A stretch of 64,000 nucleotides of DNA. Source: Desmodus rotundus (lineage: Eukaryota; Chordata; Mammalia; Chiroptera; Phyllostomidae). Within the stretch, counting starts at the first letter, position 1, and every line of letters begins with the position of its first letter. Both the position numbers and the translations under genes were made by a program. Below the pieces are notes generated by a model. The model saw only the letters and a list, made by a program, of their open reading frames with translations. It ran no database searches and had not been told where the DNA came from. Where the stretch lies: NCBI RefSeq assembly GCF_022682495.2, contig NC_071391.1:13615680-13679679 (forward strand), in the 5' to 3' direction. Below, one piece after another: positions 24,901-34,283 of this stretch.

Positions 24901-27900
24901 TTCTAGGACTGTGTTCAACCATTTGCTAAAAAGAGACTATGGGAGGAGATGACGTGTGCATCAGGCAAAGAGTCACACATGTGCCTGTGTCACCCCTCTG
25001 GGAACAGCTTTCCATGCTCAGTCCCCCCACAGGGCACTGTCCCTCTCACTACCATGACCTGAAGATTTTAAAAGTTAAGTCCCTTTTTGGTCTGTGGCCC
25101 AGCCCCCTTTCTACACTGGAGGCCACAACTCTTTGCTGGGTGGAAACCCCTAGCTAAGGGTGTGAACAAAAGCAGCTGGCAGTGCCAGCTGGAGCTTCAG
25201 GCCTCAGCAAGGAGAGACTAGAAGGCCCCCCAAGATATCCCCATACTCAAGACAGTCTCAGGCAGCCCCTCGGGTTCAGTCTCATGGCTGCTTCCTGATG
25301 GCCTACCGTGTACCGGACACTTGGGCCACAGACAGATAGGCCATGGTCCTTCCCCAGTGAGCTCAAAGTCTAGAGAGCAAGGTAGGTAGTTACTGTGATA
25401 AGGACCTCGAACCTCGAAGGAGAAGCCATGCCAGCCTGGGCTCAGGGAAGACTGTGGAGGAGGTGACGCTGAGCTGAGCCTTTAAGCAGGAGTCGGAGTT
25501 AGCTGAACAAAGTGGTCCTGGCCAGTGGGGGAGGCACCTGCAAGGGTGCGGAGTTCAGAAACACTGCACTGTGCACAGAGGACCACCAGCAGGTTCGCGT
25601 CAGCAGCCTGTCCGGCACGTGTTGAGAACTGAGGCTGGATGAGTGGGGAGGGCAGACTTACAGGGGCCTCGTTGAGGGCAAGGCCTTCATTCTAGAGATC
25701 AGGCGCAACAGGGCCTCTGGGGACCAGGACCTATACGCTTGAGAAGAGCATCCTCCCATCTTTAACCTCCCAGAGAATCCTCTGCTTTTTTCTTCATAGT
25801 TTCTTTCAAGTTTTTCAACTGCAGTTGACGTTCAATTTTACATGAGTTTCAGGTGTACAATGTAGCAGTTAGACATTTTTATAACTTACAAAGCAATGCC
25901 TTTACTTTTTCCTTGATTAGATCAGCCATTTCTGACCTTCAGCCAGTGAGTGATAAGTTCCCTTCTTCCTGTTTGGGGCTTGGACCAGAGGGCTGTCAAG
26001 AGGGAGGCTCCTGTCCCAGTTTCAAGAGGCCAGAACCTTGTTTCTTCCCTGTCTTATCCCCCCAGAGGGGAGCAGGTGGTGGAGGGTGAGCCCTTCAGAG
26101 GCCAGGGGTGCTCTGCAGCAGGAGTAGCAGCTGGGAGCTGGCCCTTGGGCACAGTAGGCTTTCAGCTTGCTGCATCTGTCTGTGGCTTTGTAAACTTGGC
26201 CTAGAGCTCTGGGCCTCCAGCTGTTCTCAGTGCCCTTCAGAAGAAGTAGGGGGAGGAGAGGAGGTGTGTGGATTGACAGACAGTGTCACTGGCCAGCCTC
26301 GTCTCTCCTGGGGCCAGGAGCCTTGCTCTGAGGGGCTGACCTCATTGACCACTGACCCCTCCTGCTATTCTGGTGGTGAGGAAGGGAGTTGGAATCAGGT
26401 TCTCCTTGGGTGCAGACTTTCTCTCTGGCCCACCTTCCCCACCCAGCAGGCAGGTACAGCTGCTCTGCCCATCACCCTGCACCCAGCCTCTGCCTCCTCT
26501 CTGCACGGAGGCAGACTGGTGGCCACATCTGCACAAACATGCAGCAGGGGCATCCAACCTGTGGCCCACATGCAGCCCAACACAAAATCATAAATTTACT
26601 TAAAACATTACGAGATTTTTCTGTGCTTACGTGTCCAGTGTATTTAATGTGTGGCCCAAGACAGCTCTTCTTCCAGTGTGGCACAGAGACGCCAAAAGAT
26701 TGGACACCTCTGAGTTGTGGAGGAAACCCTGCTCAAATTGGTTAGCCCTTCTGGGCTGAGCTGGAAGACAGGGCCCAGATTTATTAGTGTGGGGAACCAG
26801 CTCTGCTTGCAGTAATTACTCTTCTGTGGCCTGCTGCTCTCAGCCCACTCCCAGCAGCGAACACCAGACGGCTCCCAGGCTACTCTTCATTTTCTTGTTC
26901 TATAAAAATTTGATTAAAGTCCATTCATCTCTTTCTAGAACTTGAAGGAAGAGACCTTCCACAGAGGGAATTGGCAGGTTTGGGTTTTTTCCTCGTCCAA
27001 CTTTTAAAGCTTCCCTACCTTGCCACTCAGAAAGGGAGGGAGCAGTCGCTGGTCTGTTTGTTGGCAGCACTGAGCTAGTGCCTGCCTGGCACGCAGGCAC
27101 TCAGGACCTGTGAGGAGGGGAGGAACTGGATGGAGGAAAGGCCCCTGGGCTTGGCCGTACTCTTCAGGGAGCACATGGCTCTGCCTGTGACCACTGGGGA
27201 AAGATCGTCGGGGTCTCCTTCTCATCTGGTGAAGATGACAGGCAGAGCAGCTGCAGCGGCCCGTCCCAGGCCGGGGAAGAGCGACCCGGAGCTGGGAGGG
27301 GCTAGAAGACCAGCACACCCACAGAGGGCAGGAAGGGCGGCTTCTCCTTTGACCCAGTCTCCCTTTCCTCTTCTGGGCAGTGAAATCCCCCAGAATTAAG
27401 TGAGGTCTCAGTGCATTATGGGAAGTTGCTGATCCACCCTGGCCTCTGCTTCCAGAATGTACCTTAGAACCTTGCCAAGGAAAATATATCATGTCAACAC
27501 TAAATCAATTTCCCATTTTTCAAAGAAAAAAAATGCTTTTGCTACAGGGAAGGAGACAGCAGAATTGACCCTTGTGGCTACCACTGCTCCTGGAGCTAAG
27601 AGCTTGGGGTCCTTGGCTGTGGCTGCCTTCGGCCTTGCCTTAGAGTTTCCAAGAGAGAAGCACAGCTCATAGCCTCTAGGCTAGAGCGGTGTGCAGCCAG
27701 CCCAAGGAAACCATCAGTGTAGACACTTTTAATTCTTCCATCCAGTCTTTTCTGAGCACTTGATTATGCCTGGTACTGTGTTAGGGACCATGAAATCAAA
27801 GGTGGTGCCGAGGGAATTAGGTTCAGAGATGAAGCCATGTTTCTTCCCCCAAAGAAGTCCAGAGAGGGAGCAGACATACCAGTGTTTCTCCCACAACAGA

Positions 27901-30900
27901 GAGGAACGTGTGGTCAGTGTTCAGAAGCCACCTTAGGTCTGGAGCATCTGTAAACAGCCTGGGAGCCCTTTCATTCACTCACTCATTCATCTGATAAACA
28001 GACACCCAGTTCAAGACCACGCATTAGACACTGGACCCAAAGATGAATAAAACTTAAGTCTGAGGCCCTCAGGAACTTACAGCCCAGACGGTTGACACCA
28101 TAGCCACAGATCACTCTTCTGTGGAGAGGTGTGGGCACTGCAGGGGTGCAGGGGACTGTGGAAGTCCAGGTGGGGGGAGTACTTGCTTGGCCCTTAAACA
28201 TCAGTGGACCTTAGACCTGAGGCAGTGGGCACGTGCAGAGCAGGCGGGGCCTCCACAGTGCGTCCCTATGCGGGCAGGCCGTGCAGGTGGCCACATAGCG
28301 GTGCTGAGTTGGCTCTAGTAAGGTTACTGGGCACAGGAAGAGGGGCCTGGTCAGAAAGTGGAGGGGACCTGACCAGAGGGCCCTTAAATCTCAAGCTAAG
28401 GAGTTTGACTACTTGGAGGCTCTTGGAGCTGCTCGGTTTTGATGAGTGTGGATTTAACCAGAACTCAATGAATCAGAGCTTAATTGGAATAGTAATAGCA
28501 GCAGCACGGAGACTGGGTGGAGAGGGACAATATAAAAAGCAAGAAGCCCAGGCAGAAAATATGGCCATGATGAGAGGTGGCCAGGACTGGAGCCACAGGC
28601 TCCGTGGAAGAGGACAGGAGGCCCTGGCCTGAGGGCCCTTCTGAGACCCTGGCTGTGGCAGCACCCATAGGGCCCCAGTGCAGCTCTGTCCTGCCTCTGG
28701 AAGCGAGCTCCATGGAAGAGCTGATAGTGCCCCCGGCACGGAGCCCAGCACAGTGCGTTCCGGGGCCAGCAGGCCTCTGGCCAGCCCAGGGTCAGGAGGC
28801 CCTCAGCACGGAGTTCTGGGAAAGCAGTAGAGGTGACAGCACAGGGATGTCCCTGGTCCTCCCCAGGCAGCCCTTTGGGCTCACAGGGTAGAAGCTGTGC
28901 TGGCGCCAGGACTCTGAGCTGACCTTTCCTCTGCCCTGCCGCCCCACTGTTGGATGGCCTGTCCCCCAAGAGGGGTGCTCTGAGCCCTACAGATCCTTGT
29001 TCCTCCTGCCCTGGGAGTAGGTGCTGAGCTGTCTGAGGGGGCATTGTGGACAGGCATTTGCCTTAAGGGGTGGGCCATAGATGGGCAGAGTTGACCAGGC
29101 GATCTGGAGAGAAGCAAGCTAGGCATAAGCAAAAGCCCAGGCAGAGCCCCCACACCCGCCACCTCAGTGAGACTGGAGGAAGAACCATAGAGCTGCACAG
29201 CACCAGCAAGGAGGGAAAGGTCTAGTGGGGCCTCACGCTGCACAGCTGTGAGACTGGCTGCCTAGAGATCAAGCTCTAACAAGCAGAGAGAAGGGACTGG
29301 GCAGGGAGGAAGCAAGGAAAGTCTTGCAAAAATAGCTGTTGACAATAAGTACCCCCAAAAGAAAAAAACTGTTAAAGCCCCCAAATTTGTAAAACCCCAA
29401 ACTGCCAATAAGTAGCCAGAGGAAACAAATGGGCAGTTTCAGTCAGGCCAGCACAGACGGCCTGCAGATCTTGCCCACAGGCTCGGGATGCTAATCTGCC
29501 CATGAGGGCTGAGCACAGGCTGGGGTGGAGCTCTCTCTGGACGGAGCTCCACTCTAGACCCCGGGCTCAGCACCACCGCCACCACGGAGTGTCCACCACA
29601 CGCCAGGCACCTGATGAGCACTCTCTCATCCCTCCACTCAGCACTGTGCGGAATGGGTGTTCGCATCCCACTTTTACAAGTCAGGAGACAGAGATGTGGA
29701 TGTGAAGGAATTTGTGCAAGGTCGCACAGAACTGAGATTTGAGGCAGAGACTTGTCTGCTCCCACAAAGGGAATGCCCAGTGCTTTGTGGGGAAGGAATA
29801 GAATCTTCGCTCCCTCCCTGGAGAGGCAGACATCTGTCCCTAGGGAAAGGTGAGAGTGTCCAGCCCCCGGAGGACAGTATGGGGCAGATGACTTGGGAAA
29901 ATGAAACCTGGTGGGTAAAGCGGGAAGAGAGCGGGTGATGGAATGCCTCGTAGGGAATAGTTAAAAATCCAGTCTTCCTCAGGGACCTGTAGGGAGTAAC
30001 TAAACAGAACAACACTGAGGAAAGTCAGCACAGGTTTGAAATGAGGCAGAGCAGCCGTTTGCCTTTGGGCCACACTCCCGTAGGGTGTCCTGTCTTTCCA
30101 AAGACCAGGCAGCATTCCCTCTCCCAGGGTCCGGATTACCAGCCTCAGGGAGCAAGCAGGTCAAGCAAGCTGGCTGGGCCCTTCTGGGCCGCCTTCAGTA
30201 GTGATTAGCCTGCCACTGGTGCTGAAAGGGTTAAAGGCGAACACCTGCCTTTCAGTCCAGCTCTGCCCCTTAAATGGCTGAGTAACCTTGACTACTTCAT
30301 GCTGTCCTAGGCCTCGGTTTCCCCACCAGTATAACAGGTATGAATTAGGATCATTCTGGGAGTCTTGTCACTCAAGTCTCTTGGGTGACCCTCAGAATGA
30401 GGGAGGGGCCTCTTGTTCTGCCTTTAGCCTAGAGTCCCCCAACTCCTATGAGTGGTTGCATACCTGGCTCAGTGGACCAGGCCAGCAACAAATGCCCTCC
30501 GTCTCCTACTTTGCACCTTCCAGGCGAGGGCTCGGAGTATGGCGCCAGCGGGGAAGACGCCCTCAGCAGGATCCAGCGGCTGATGGCCGAAGGGGGCATG
30601 ACAGCCGTGGTGCAGCGGGAGCAGAGCACCACCATGGCCTCCATGGGCGGCTTCGGCAACAACATCATCGTCAGCCACCGCATTCACCGCAGCTCCCAGA
30701 CGGGTGCAGAGCCCGGGGCCGCCCGCACCTCCTCGCCCCAGCCCTCCACCTCTCGGGGACTGCTCCCGGAATCAGGGCAGCTGGCAGAGCGAGGCCTAAG
30801 CCCCCGGACAGTCTCCTGGGACCAGCCCGGCACCCCTGGGCGGGAGCCCCCGCAGCCCACCCTGCTGTCCTCCTCCCCTGCCCCTACCCCCGGCCCCCTT

Positions 30901-31020
30901 CCCAGCACTGAGGGACCAGCCCTGCACTGCGACCTGACCAATAACAACCACCTTCCTGACAGTGGCGGCGGCAGCGGGGGGGAATCTGCGTCGCCCGGTG
31001 GGGAGCCTCGGAACAGGTAG
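2492..31020 (+). CDS. AMBRA1: AMBRA1, C-terminal coding exons (join of six; 5' exons outside window)
   Basis: Join 2492-2680, 3729-3883, 16326-16465, 22910-23002, 23953-24146, 30524-31020. The six exons keep one frame across every junction and encode the last 421 residues, ending GEPRNR-stop. AMBRA1 is a large scaffold protein. It promotes Beclin-1/ULK1-dependent autophagy, acts as an LC3-binding mitophagy receptor, and serves as a DDB1-CUL4 substrate receptor for D-type cyclins. The N-terminal WD40 region is not in this window. What is seen is a conserved globular-looking block in the first three exons, then the WDQL LC3-interacting motif, two TQT motifs, and a Ser/Pro/Gly-rich tail. From the WDQL tryptophan to the end there are 251 residues, one more than human if that Trp is residue 1049 of 1298. 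All donors are GT and all acceptors AG. No frameshift or stop interrupts the coding sequence. Confidence 0.97.
3066..3278 (+). mobile_element. VES SINE, copy 2
   Basis: Starts ccttgactggtgtgactcgg, has the ggtttgattcc B-box-like element, the cagggcacatgcctggg core, and ends aaaaataaatgaataaagtc plus a T/A-rich tail. The orientation is sense to AMBRA1. Target-site duplications are not clean. Confidence 0.88.
3530..3625 (-). repeat. MIR-like SINE relic
   Basis: The + strand reads as a diverged reverse complement of the MIR 3' half (aacatttactaagtattt, then a cacaacaaccct-like 'ctcactacagtcctatgtgatga'). Called from memory of the consensus; the boundaries are approximate. Confidence 0.5.
3729..3883 (+). 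CDS. AMBRA1: AMBRA1 exon ([15 protein letters not shown] block)
   Basis: Acceptor ccctcag before 3729, donor gtgagt at 3884. The first two bases complete a Gly codon, and the exon then encodes [18 protein letters not shown] through HGGETSMR and ends on a complete Arg codon. A 12.4 kb intron follows. Confidence 0.97.
6690..6885. mobile_element. MER5A-like hAT-Charlie relic
   Basis: Contains diverged signatures of MER5A: 'ggatcagtgtttgtaaac', 'gtttgctaaaatacaga', 'ccaggtgattctgatat' and 'ttgagaactgctgg'. It is a non-autonomous DNA transposon fossil shared across placental mammals. Boundaries are approximate. Confidence 0.65.
8465..8655. mobile_element. MER5A-like hAT-Charlie relic
   Basis: Signatures: 'atagttctcaacatgc', 'catcagcattacctaggaac', 'gaaatgcagattctctgccc', 'ggtggggcccag' and 'ccaggtgactgcacagg'. 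This is the familiar MER5A layout, in the opposite reading sense to the copy near 6.7 kb. Boundaries are approximate. Confidence 0.7.
10045..10150. repeat. L2-like LINE relic
   Basis: Diverged 'cactcaacaaaattttagtg ... gccatgggccaggtattttgctaggctgggcatacagtacac' resembles the widespread mammalian L2 3'-end pattern. Called from memory. Confidence 0.45.
12520..12551. repeat. (GA)n microsatellite
   Basis: Sixteen near-perfect GA dinucleotides in the AMBRA1 intron. Confidence 0.95.
14960..15169 (+). mobile_element. VES SINE, copy 3
   Basis: A complete element: cccctgactggtgtggctcag head, ggttcgatttt B-box-like region, cagggcacatgcctgggttg core, CT-rich stretch, and aaataaaatc tail. A perfect 14-bp target-site duplication (aaaactccagttta) lies at 14946-14959 and 15170-15183. 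The clean duplication suggests a fairly recent insertion. Confidence 0.95.
15250..15480 (-). repeat. MIR-like SINE relic
   Basis: The + strand reads like the MIR reverse complement: 'aataataacaacacttaccatttatgagc', then 'aggactcaaacccagatctta' in place of the tRNA-derived head, ending near 'aactctgaagtctatgtcc'. Old and diverged. Confidence 0.6.
16326..16465 (+). CDS. AMBRA1: AMBRA1 exon ([12 protein letters not shown] block)
   Basis: The acceptor follows a long polypyrimidine tract (ttctcccccacccag) and the donor is gtgagt at 16466. It encodes [20 protein letters not shown] on through [12 protein letters not shown] plus two bases of a Glu codon completed by the next exon. The residues match mammalian AMBRA1. 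Confidence 0.97.
17511..17569. repeat. 30-bp tandem duplication
   Basis: Two adjacent copies of a 29-30 bp unit, each containing cccaaagaaaggctgctgtc. They differ by a single T, and a partial third start (gacctca) follows. This is a local duplication in the intron. Confidence 0.9.
18906..18972. repeat. (CT)n microsatellite
   Basis: Roughly 67 bp of CT repeats, interrupted by CG near its left end. It creates spurious Leu/Ser and Arg/Glu reading frames on the two strands. Confidence 0.95.
21480..21790. repeat. Old interspersed mammalian repeat, family unassigned
   Basis: Contains phrases I recognise from a dispersed placental repeat: 'gggctgccataacggaatag', 'ctcacagttctggaggctg', 'ttggattaggggcccac', 'cttaattacttcctaaagac' and 'gggcttcaacatac'. 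I cannot place it confidently in an LTR or DNA-transposon family from memory. Confidence 0.6.
22910..23002 (+). CDS. AMBRA1: AMBRA1 exon carrying the LC3-interacting WDQL motif
   Basis: Acceptor gattttcag before 22910, donor gtgagt at 23003. It encodes [20 protein letters not shown] and on to SSERP plus two bases of Gly. WDQL is the published AMBRA1 LC3-interacting region (human W1049/L1052). The Ser six residues before the Trp corresponds to human Ser1043, reported as an IKK-alpha phosphosite that strengthens LC3 binding during mitophagy. Both are preserved. As I recall human, the surrounding residues differ at two positions: Ser for Leu before NSG, and Ile for Val after it. Confidence 0.97.
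23003..23952 (+). other. AMBRA1: AMBRA1 intron, 950 bp
   Basis: No repeat or additional exon is recognisable here. Confidence 0.7.
23953..24146 (+). CDS. AMBRA1: AMBRA1 exon with two dynein-light-chain TQT motifs
   Basis: Acceptor ctccctag before 23953, donor gtaaga at 24147. It encodes [19 protein letters not shown], continuing to a segment with GTQT and, nine residues later, ETQT. TQT is the binding signature for dynein light chain LC8/DYNLL. In human AMBRA1 the two TQT sites hold the autophagy complex on dynein until ULK1 phosphorylation releases it. Both motifs and their close spacing are retained. Confidence 0.97.
25800..25905. repeat. LINE-like relic (family uncertain)
   Basis: 'aactgcagttgacgttcaat', 'gagtttcaggtgtacaatg' and 'cagttagacatttttataac' form a phrase I recall from dispersed L1-associated sequence in laurasiatherian mammals. 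Short and diverged. Confidence 0.4.
26545..26712. mobile_element. Non-autonomous hAT-like DNA transposon
   Basis: 168 bp bounded by imperfect inverted termini: CAGGGGCATCCAA on the left, and TTGGACACCTCTG on the right (reverse complement CAGAGGTGTCCAA). The interior has the 'ctgtggcccacatgcagccc' and 'gtgtggcccaagaca' phrases typical of hAT MITEs. No transposase is encoded. I could not see a matching 8-bp target-site duplication. Confidence 0.7.
27975..28095. repeat. L2-like LINE relic
   Basis: 'cattcactcactcattcatc', 'attagacactggacccaaagatgaataaaac' and 'caggaacttacagccca' match the general L2 3'-end pattern. Diverged; boundaries approximate. Confidence 0.5.
29590..29765 (-). repeat. MIR-like SINE relic
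   Basis: On the + strand, 'cacgccaggcacctgatgagcac', then 'cccacttttacaagtcagga', 'gcaaggtcgcacagaa' and 'agatttgaggcagagac' follow the order of the MIR reverse complement. Confidence 0.6.
30524..31020 (+). CDS. AMBRA1: AMBRA1 terminal coding exon
   Basis: Acceptor caccttccag before 30524. It encodes [20 protein letters not shown], then a conserved [18 protein letters not shown] stretch, a long Ser/Pro-rich disordered tail, and [12 protein letters not shown]... ending EPRNR with stop TAG at 31018-31020. The first ~70 residues are almost invariant relative to human. The tail near residues -25 to -5 is Gly/Ser-rich and differs most, as expected for a disordered end. Confidence 0.97.
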
Positions 31021-32060
31021 AGACACACGTGCGCACTGGTGCCTCCCTCAAACCGCTGAGCAGAAGTCGGACCTCACAGCTGACTGGGGACTGTGCACGC
31101 GGAAGAGCTGCGGGCTGCATCGGGACCAGAGCGAGAGGGTGGGGCTCGAGAGGCAGTCGGAGTCAGTGGGTAGGAGGCAGTCAACTGGGCAAGGCCTGCC
31201 TTGTGGGGGGACTGGCACCCTCCAGGGTCTGGAGCCCAGGGGAGCCACACTACTGTGCTGGGTGTGAATGGAGGAGGAAGTGGGTGTTCCTGCTATGAAT
31301 CCCACTATCTCCTGGAAACAGGGCTCAAGGGACTCAGCCCTGGGCAGAGAGCCCCGGAAAGGGGAACAGTCTTCCAGGTCTGGGCCAAACCGTCCTGTAC
31401 GGTGTCTACCTGTTGTGTGGGCCACACCACCCGGACCTGCAGATCAAGAGGAGCAGCCCAGCTCCCCAAAACCATCTCTGGCTCAGAGCCTTCCAAGCTT
31501 CAGCCTCTCTCTCACCCTTCTGCACAGAGACTGCTGTCATGGGTCAGGCCAGTCTCCCAGAGTCCTGAGGACAGGGGCTGCCTGCATTTGCTAGTGGGGA
31601 CAACCGTGGAGCGAAGGGCTTGCTTGCCTGATACAGGATGGGGTCAGGGGGTGGTGCGCAGGTCCTTACTGAGGAGTAGGGGATATAGGTGGGCCAGCCC
31701 CCAGGCTTGTTCACCAAGCTCCCCCCCCGACCCGAGGATCTCAGAGCAGCGCCTATGGGTGTCAGTATTACCTGAGCCTAGGCCAAAGCCCGCCCAAGGC
31801 TGGGGAGGGGTGAGACTCCAGGTCAGAATGTGAGGTCTTGGTCTGTGATTTAAGGTGTTGCATGTGGAATCTTGAACTGTACGTGTAGTTTCTAGTGGAA
31901 AAATCAAGGCTCTGATTATTCTGTTCTTAGTATGAAATGTGATTTCTTTTGTTTGTAACTCATGATAGAGAAACATTGGGTGGGAGGAGAGGGGATGGTC
32001 TGACTGCTAATGAGGGAAACACCAAAGATCTACATCATTAAAATGATGACACGCCCCTCA
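31021..32060 (+). other. AMBRA1: AMBRA1 3' UTR
   Basis: About 1 kb of unique sequence follows the stop codon. The last ~200 bp (from about 31,840) is AT-richer and looks like a conserved vertebrate 3' UTR. The end is placed just past a candidate poly(A) signal at 32,037. Inferred from position and signal only. Confidence 0.6.
32037..32042 (+). terminator. AMBRA1: Candidate AMBRA1 poly(A) signal (ATTAAA)
   Basis: ATTAAA lies 1,017 bp past the AMBRA1 stop, and I see no AATAAA between. It is the best available signal, not proven. Confidence 0.5.
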
Positions 32061-32612
32061 CCAGGCTCCTCTCTGTTCTTGTGGAGGAGGGCGGAGGGGG
32101 TGATGATGGGGAGTGGGGCAAAAGGGGGTCTTTGAACTGAGCTGGGCCCAGGTTCTCCCAGGCACTGTTTCAGTGCTGCTGCCCTAAGTGGGGGCCCTGT
32201 CTGATACCTCAGCAGAAAACATTTTTCAGGTAAGGGCTGCCAGTTCGGCTTTGTTATCCCATCTCTAGTACCACCGCTGTGTGCTTCCTTTGAGCCTGCT
32301 AAGGCATGGGGCAACTCCAGCAGTGGTGGGTGTGTAGGTTGGAATGACAGAAGGTCACTCAGTCTTGATTGCTTCCTACCCAGGACTATGTAACTGGCAA
32401 AAAGCTGGACCTTCCAGTTCTGGGAAACCACCCATAATGGGTGTCGGGGCTGGCCAGGCAGGGTGCTTGGTCTCATCTGCAGGCCTCCCACAAAAGTGCC
32501 ATTTGCTGACCCTTCAGGTCTCTATTTTGTGTCCTCCGTGCAGTGACTGAAGGGCCTACTCTATTCATAGGTCTTGGCCATGGTAAGTTTCAAGCCAGTT
32601 CGAAAGTGGCAG

Positions 32613-32797
32613 GAGGGAGCCCTGACTGGTGCAGTTCGGTGCGTTGGGAGTTGTCCTGCAAACCAGAAGGTTGCTGGTTCAACCCTGGTCAGGGCACAGG
32701 CCTGGGTTGTGGGCCAGTCCCCCAGTTGGGGGCATGTGAAAGCCGATGGATGCTGTTTCTCTCTCCCCCACCCCCCAAAATAAAATCTTAAAAGAGA
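32613..32797 (+). mobile_element. VES SINE, copy 4
   Basis: gccctgactggtgcagttcgg head, ggttcaaccct B-box-like region, cagggcacaggcctgggttg core and aaaataaaatc tail. A 10-bp target-site duplication (aaagtggcag) lies at 32603-32612 and 32798-32807. This is the only SINE between AMBRA1 and CHRM4, and the rightmost VES in the window. Confidence 0.92.
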
Positions 32798-32859
32798 AAA
32801 GTGGCAGAATGGTATTTTCCCCAAATCTTAGAGGTCTACAGGAAAACCTGAGCCAGCCC

Positions 32860-32990
32860 AGGGCTTTTGCCAGCAACAAGTACTTCTCAAGTATCTCTTG
32901 TGTGCCCAACTCTGTCCCAGACACCGTGGGTCATTATAAATCCTACCCCAACAAGAGACAAAACCGCAAGATTAAGTGGGCAAGCAAGTA
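32860..32990. repeat. L2-like LINE relic
   Basis: 'caacaagtacttctcaagtatctcttgtgtgcccaactctgtccc' followed by a run toward 'agtgggcaagcaagtaatac' follows the L2 3'-end layout. Diverged. Confidence 0.5.
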
Positions 32991-33059
32991 ATACAAAAAA
33001 CCATGTGAAGAGTTACATATTTAGGAACACTAGAACTTTCTAAAAAGTTATATGTAACA

Positions 33060-33200
33060 GTGGACTCTGCACTAAAATATCAGCTATCTGTGTGACCTGA
33101 GACAAGCCACTTGCCTTTTCTCTGCCTCACTTTCCTCCCCTGTAGGAGGATGCAGGGCTTGCATGATGCAACCTGTGTCGCTTCCAGCTCTGTCATCTCC
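33060..33200 (+). repeat. MIR SINE relic
   Basis: The core 'ctatctgtgtgacctgagac', 'agccacttgccttttctctgcctcactttcctcccc' and 'tgcaggg' matches the MIR core and 3' half in sense orientation. Confidence 0.7.
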
Positions 33201-33329
33201 AGTCCTCTGAGCTCAGAGAGCACTGCTTAGGGCCTGCCGCCTCACAGAGGTGCGACTGGAGCTGTGTATTGACAGATGGAAGAAGGGGCCCCACTGTAAT
33301 CGAGGAAGAATCCCTGGGTCTGACAGTGG

Positions 33330-33490
33330 GGACTATGAACATATCAAGTGTTAGCCATGTGCCCAGGACTCAGTGAGTGACCAACCTCTCAGTCCTCATC
33401 GCGAAAACTCCATGAGGCAGGTCCTGGTGTTACCGCCGGACCACACAACCAGTGGAGCCATGATTTGAATCCACGTGGGACCCTGACTTG
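33330..33490 (-). repeat. MIR-like SINE relic
   Basis: 'atcaagtgttagccatgtgcccaggactc', 'tcatcgcgaaaactccatgaggcaggtcc' and 'gagccatgatttgaatccacg' follow the MIR reverse complement. Confidence 0.6.
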
Positions 33491-34035
33491 CTCTATTATT
33501 CTGGAAAAGGGTATTCATCCTTGTGATTGAGGTGATTGAAATTTGGCCCTGCCTGGCCTCACCTCTCTGCCCTTTCTGGCCAAGGATGAACCCAGCCCCA
33601 CCTGCCAGAGGCCCCTGTCAGCACCTTCCTGTCACTACGCCAACCTGTTTGCTTAGAAAGCCCTTGCATGGTAGGTAGAGCCTCCCCAGGGGCTCGGCTC
33701 GGCTCTTGCGGGGCCCCTTGCAGCCATAGCAAGGTTGTGGGGTCAGCAGGGTGGCTTGGCAGACCATTTGGAGACGAGGAAGTAGATCCAGAGAAGTTCT
33801 GGGGGGCCAAGTTGTAGACCCAGTGGGACCAAAGACGGAGAGGCTCTGCACGTTTCCACTGTGGGTTCTGGGATGCGGGAGGCCAGTGGCCGCCCCACAT
33901 AGTGGATTGCAGAGAAACTGGGGCAGCTTTGTCTGACAGTGGGGGAATTCAGCCAGCGGCTGGAGACATTTCTGGATTCTGCGGCCTCCAGGTCTTGGCC
34001 TTGCTCGTCTCCCCATCCGACTTTTCTTTCTGACC

Positions 34036-34057
34036 ACCCCCCCCCCCCCCGCCCCCC
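34036..34057. repeat. Poly(C) tract
   Basis: C15, a G, then six Cs, at the left edge of the CHRM4 CpG island. A short CA run follows at about 34,078-34,088. Confidence 0.9.
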
Positions 34058-34283
34058 TGTTCCTCTCCTGCGCGCGCACACACACACCCCGCAGGACTGA
34101 CATCTAATTGCTTTATGAGCCAACTGAACCTAGCTCTTCACCTGTGAAGTGGGGGCAAGAACAATAGCACTTCTTTCGCCCGTGGTGATGAGGATCGTGG
34201 GAGACCAGATCGTTCACGGAAAGGACAATGGCTTCTCCAGCCCTCGCCCTCCTGAGCCCTGGAGACCGACCTCCACCTCCGCT

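Larger units (their letters stand above)
24147..30523 (+). other. AMBRA1: AMBRA1 intron, 6.4 kb
   Basis: No supported exon. It contains L2-like relics near 25.3-25.4 kb and 28.0-28.1 kb, an L1-like relic near 25.8 kb, a hAT-like element at 26.5-26.7 kb, and MIR-like relics near 29.6-29.8 kb and 30.2-30.35 kb. Confidence 0.75.

Noticed and set aside
28454..29044. 196-codon minus-strand frame in an AMBRA1 intron
   Set aside because: No recognisable domain, antisense within an intron, and no start context or conservation visible.
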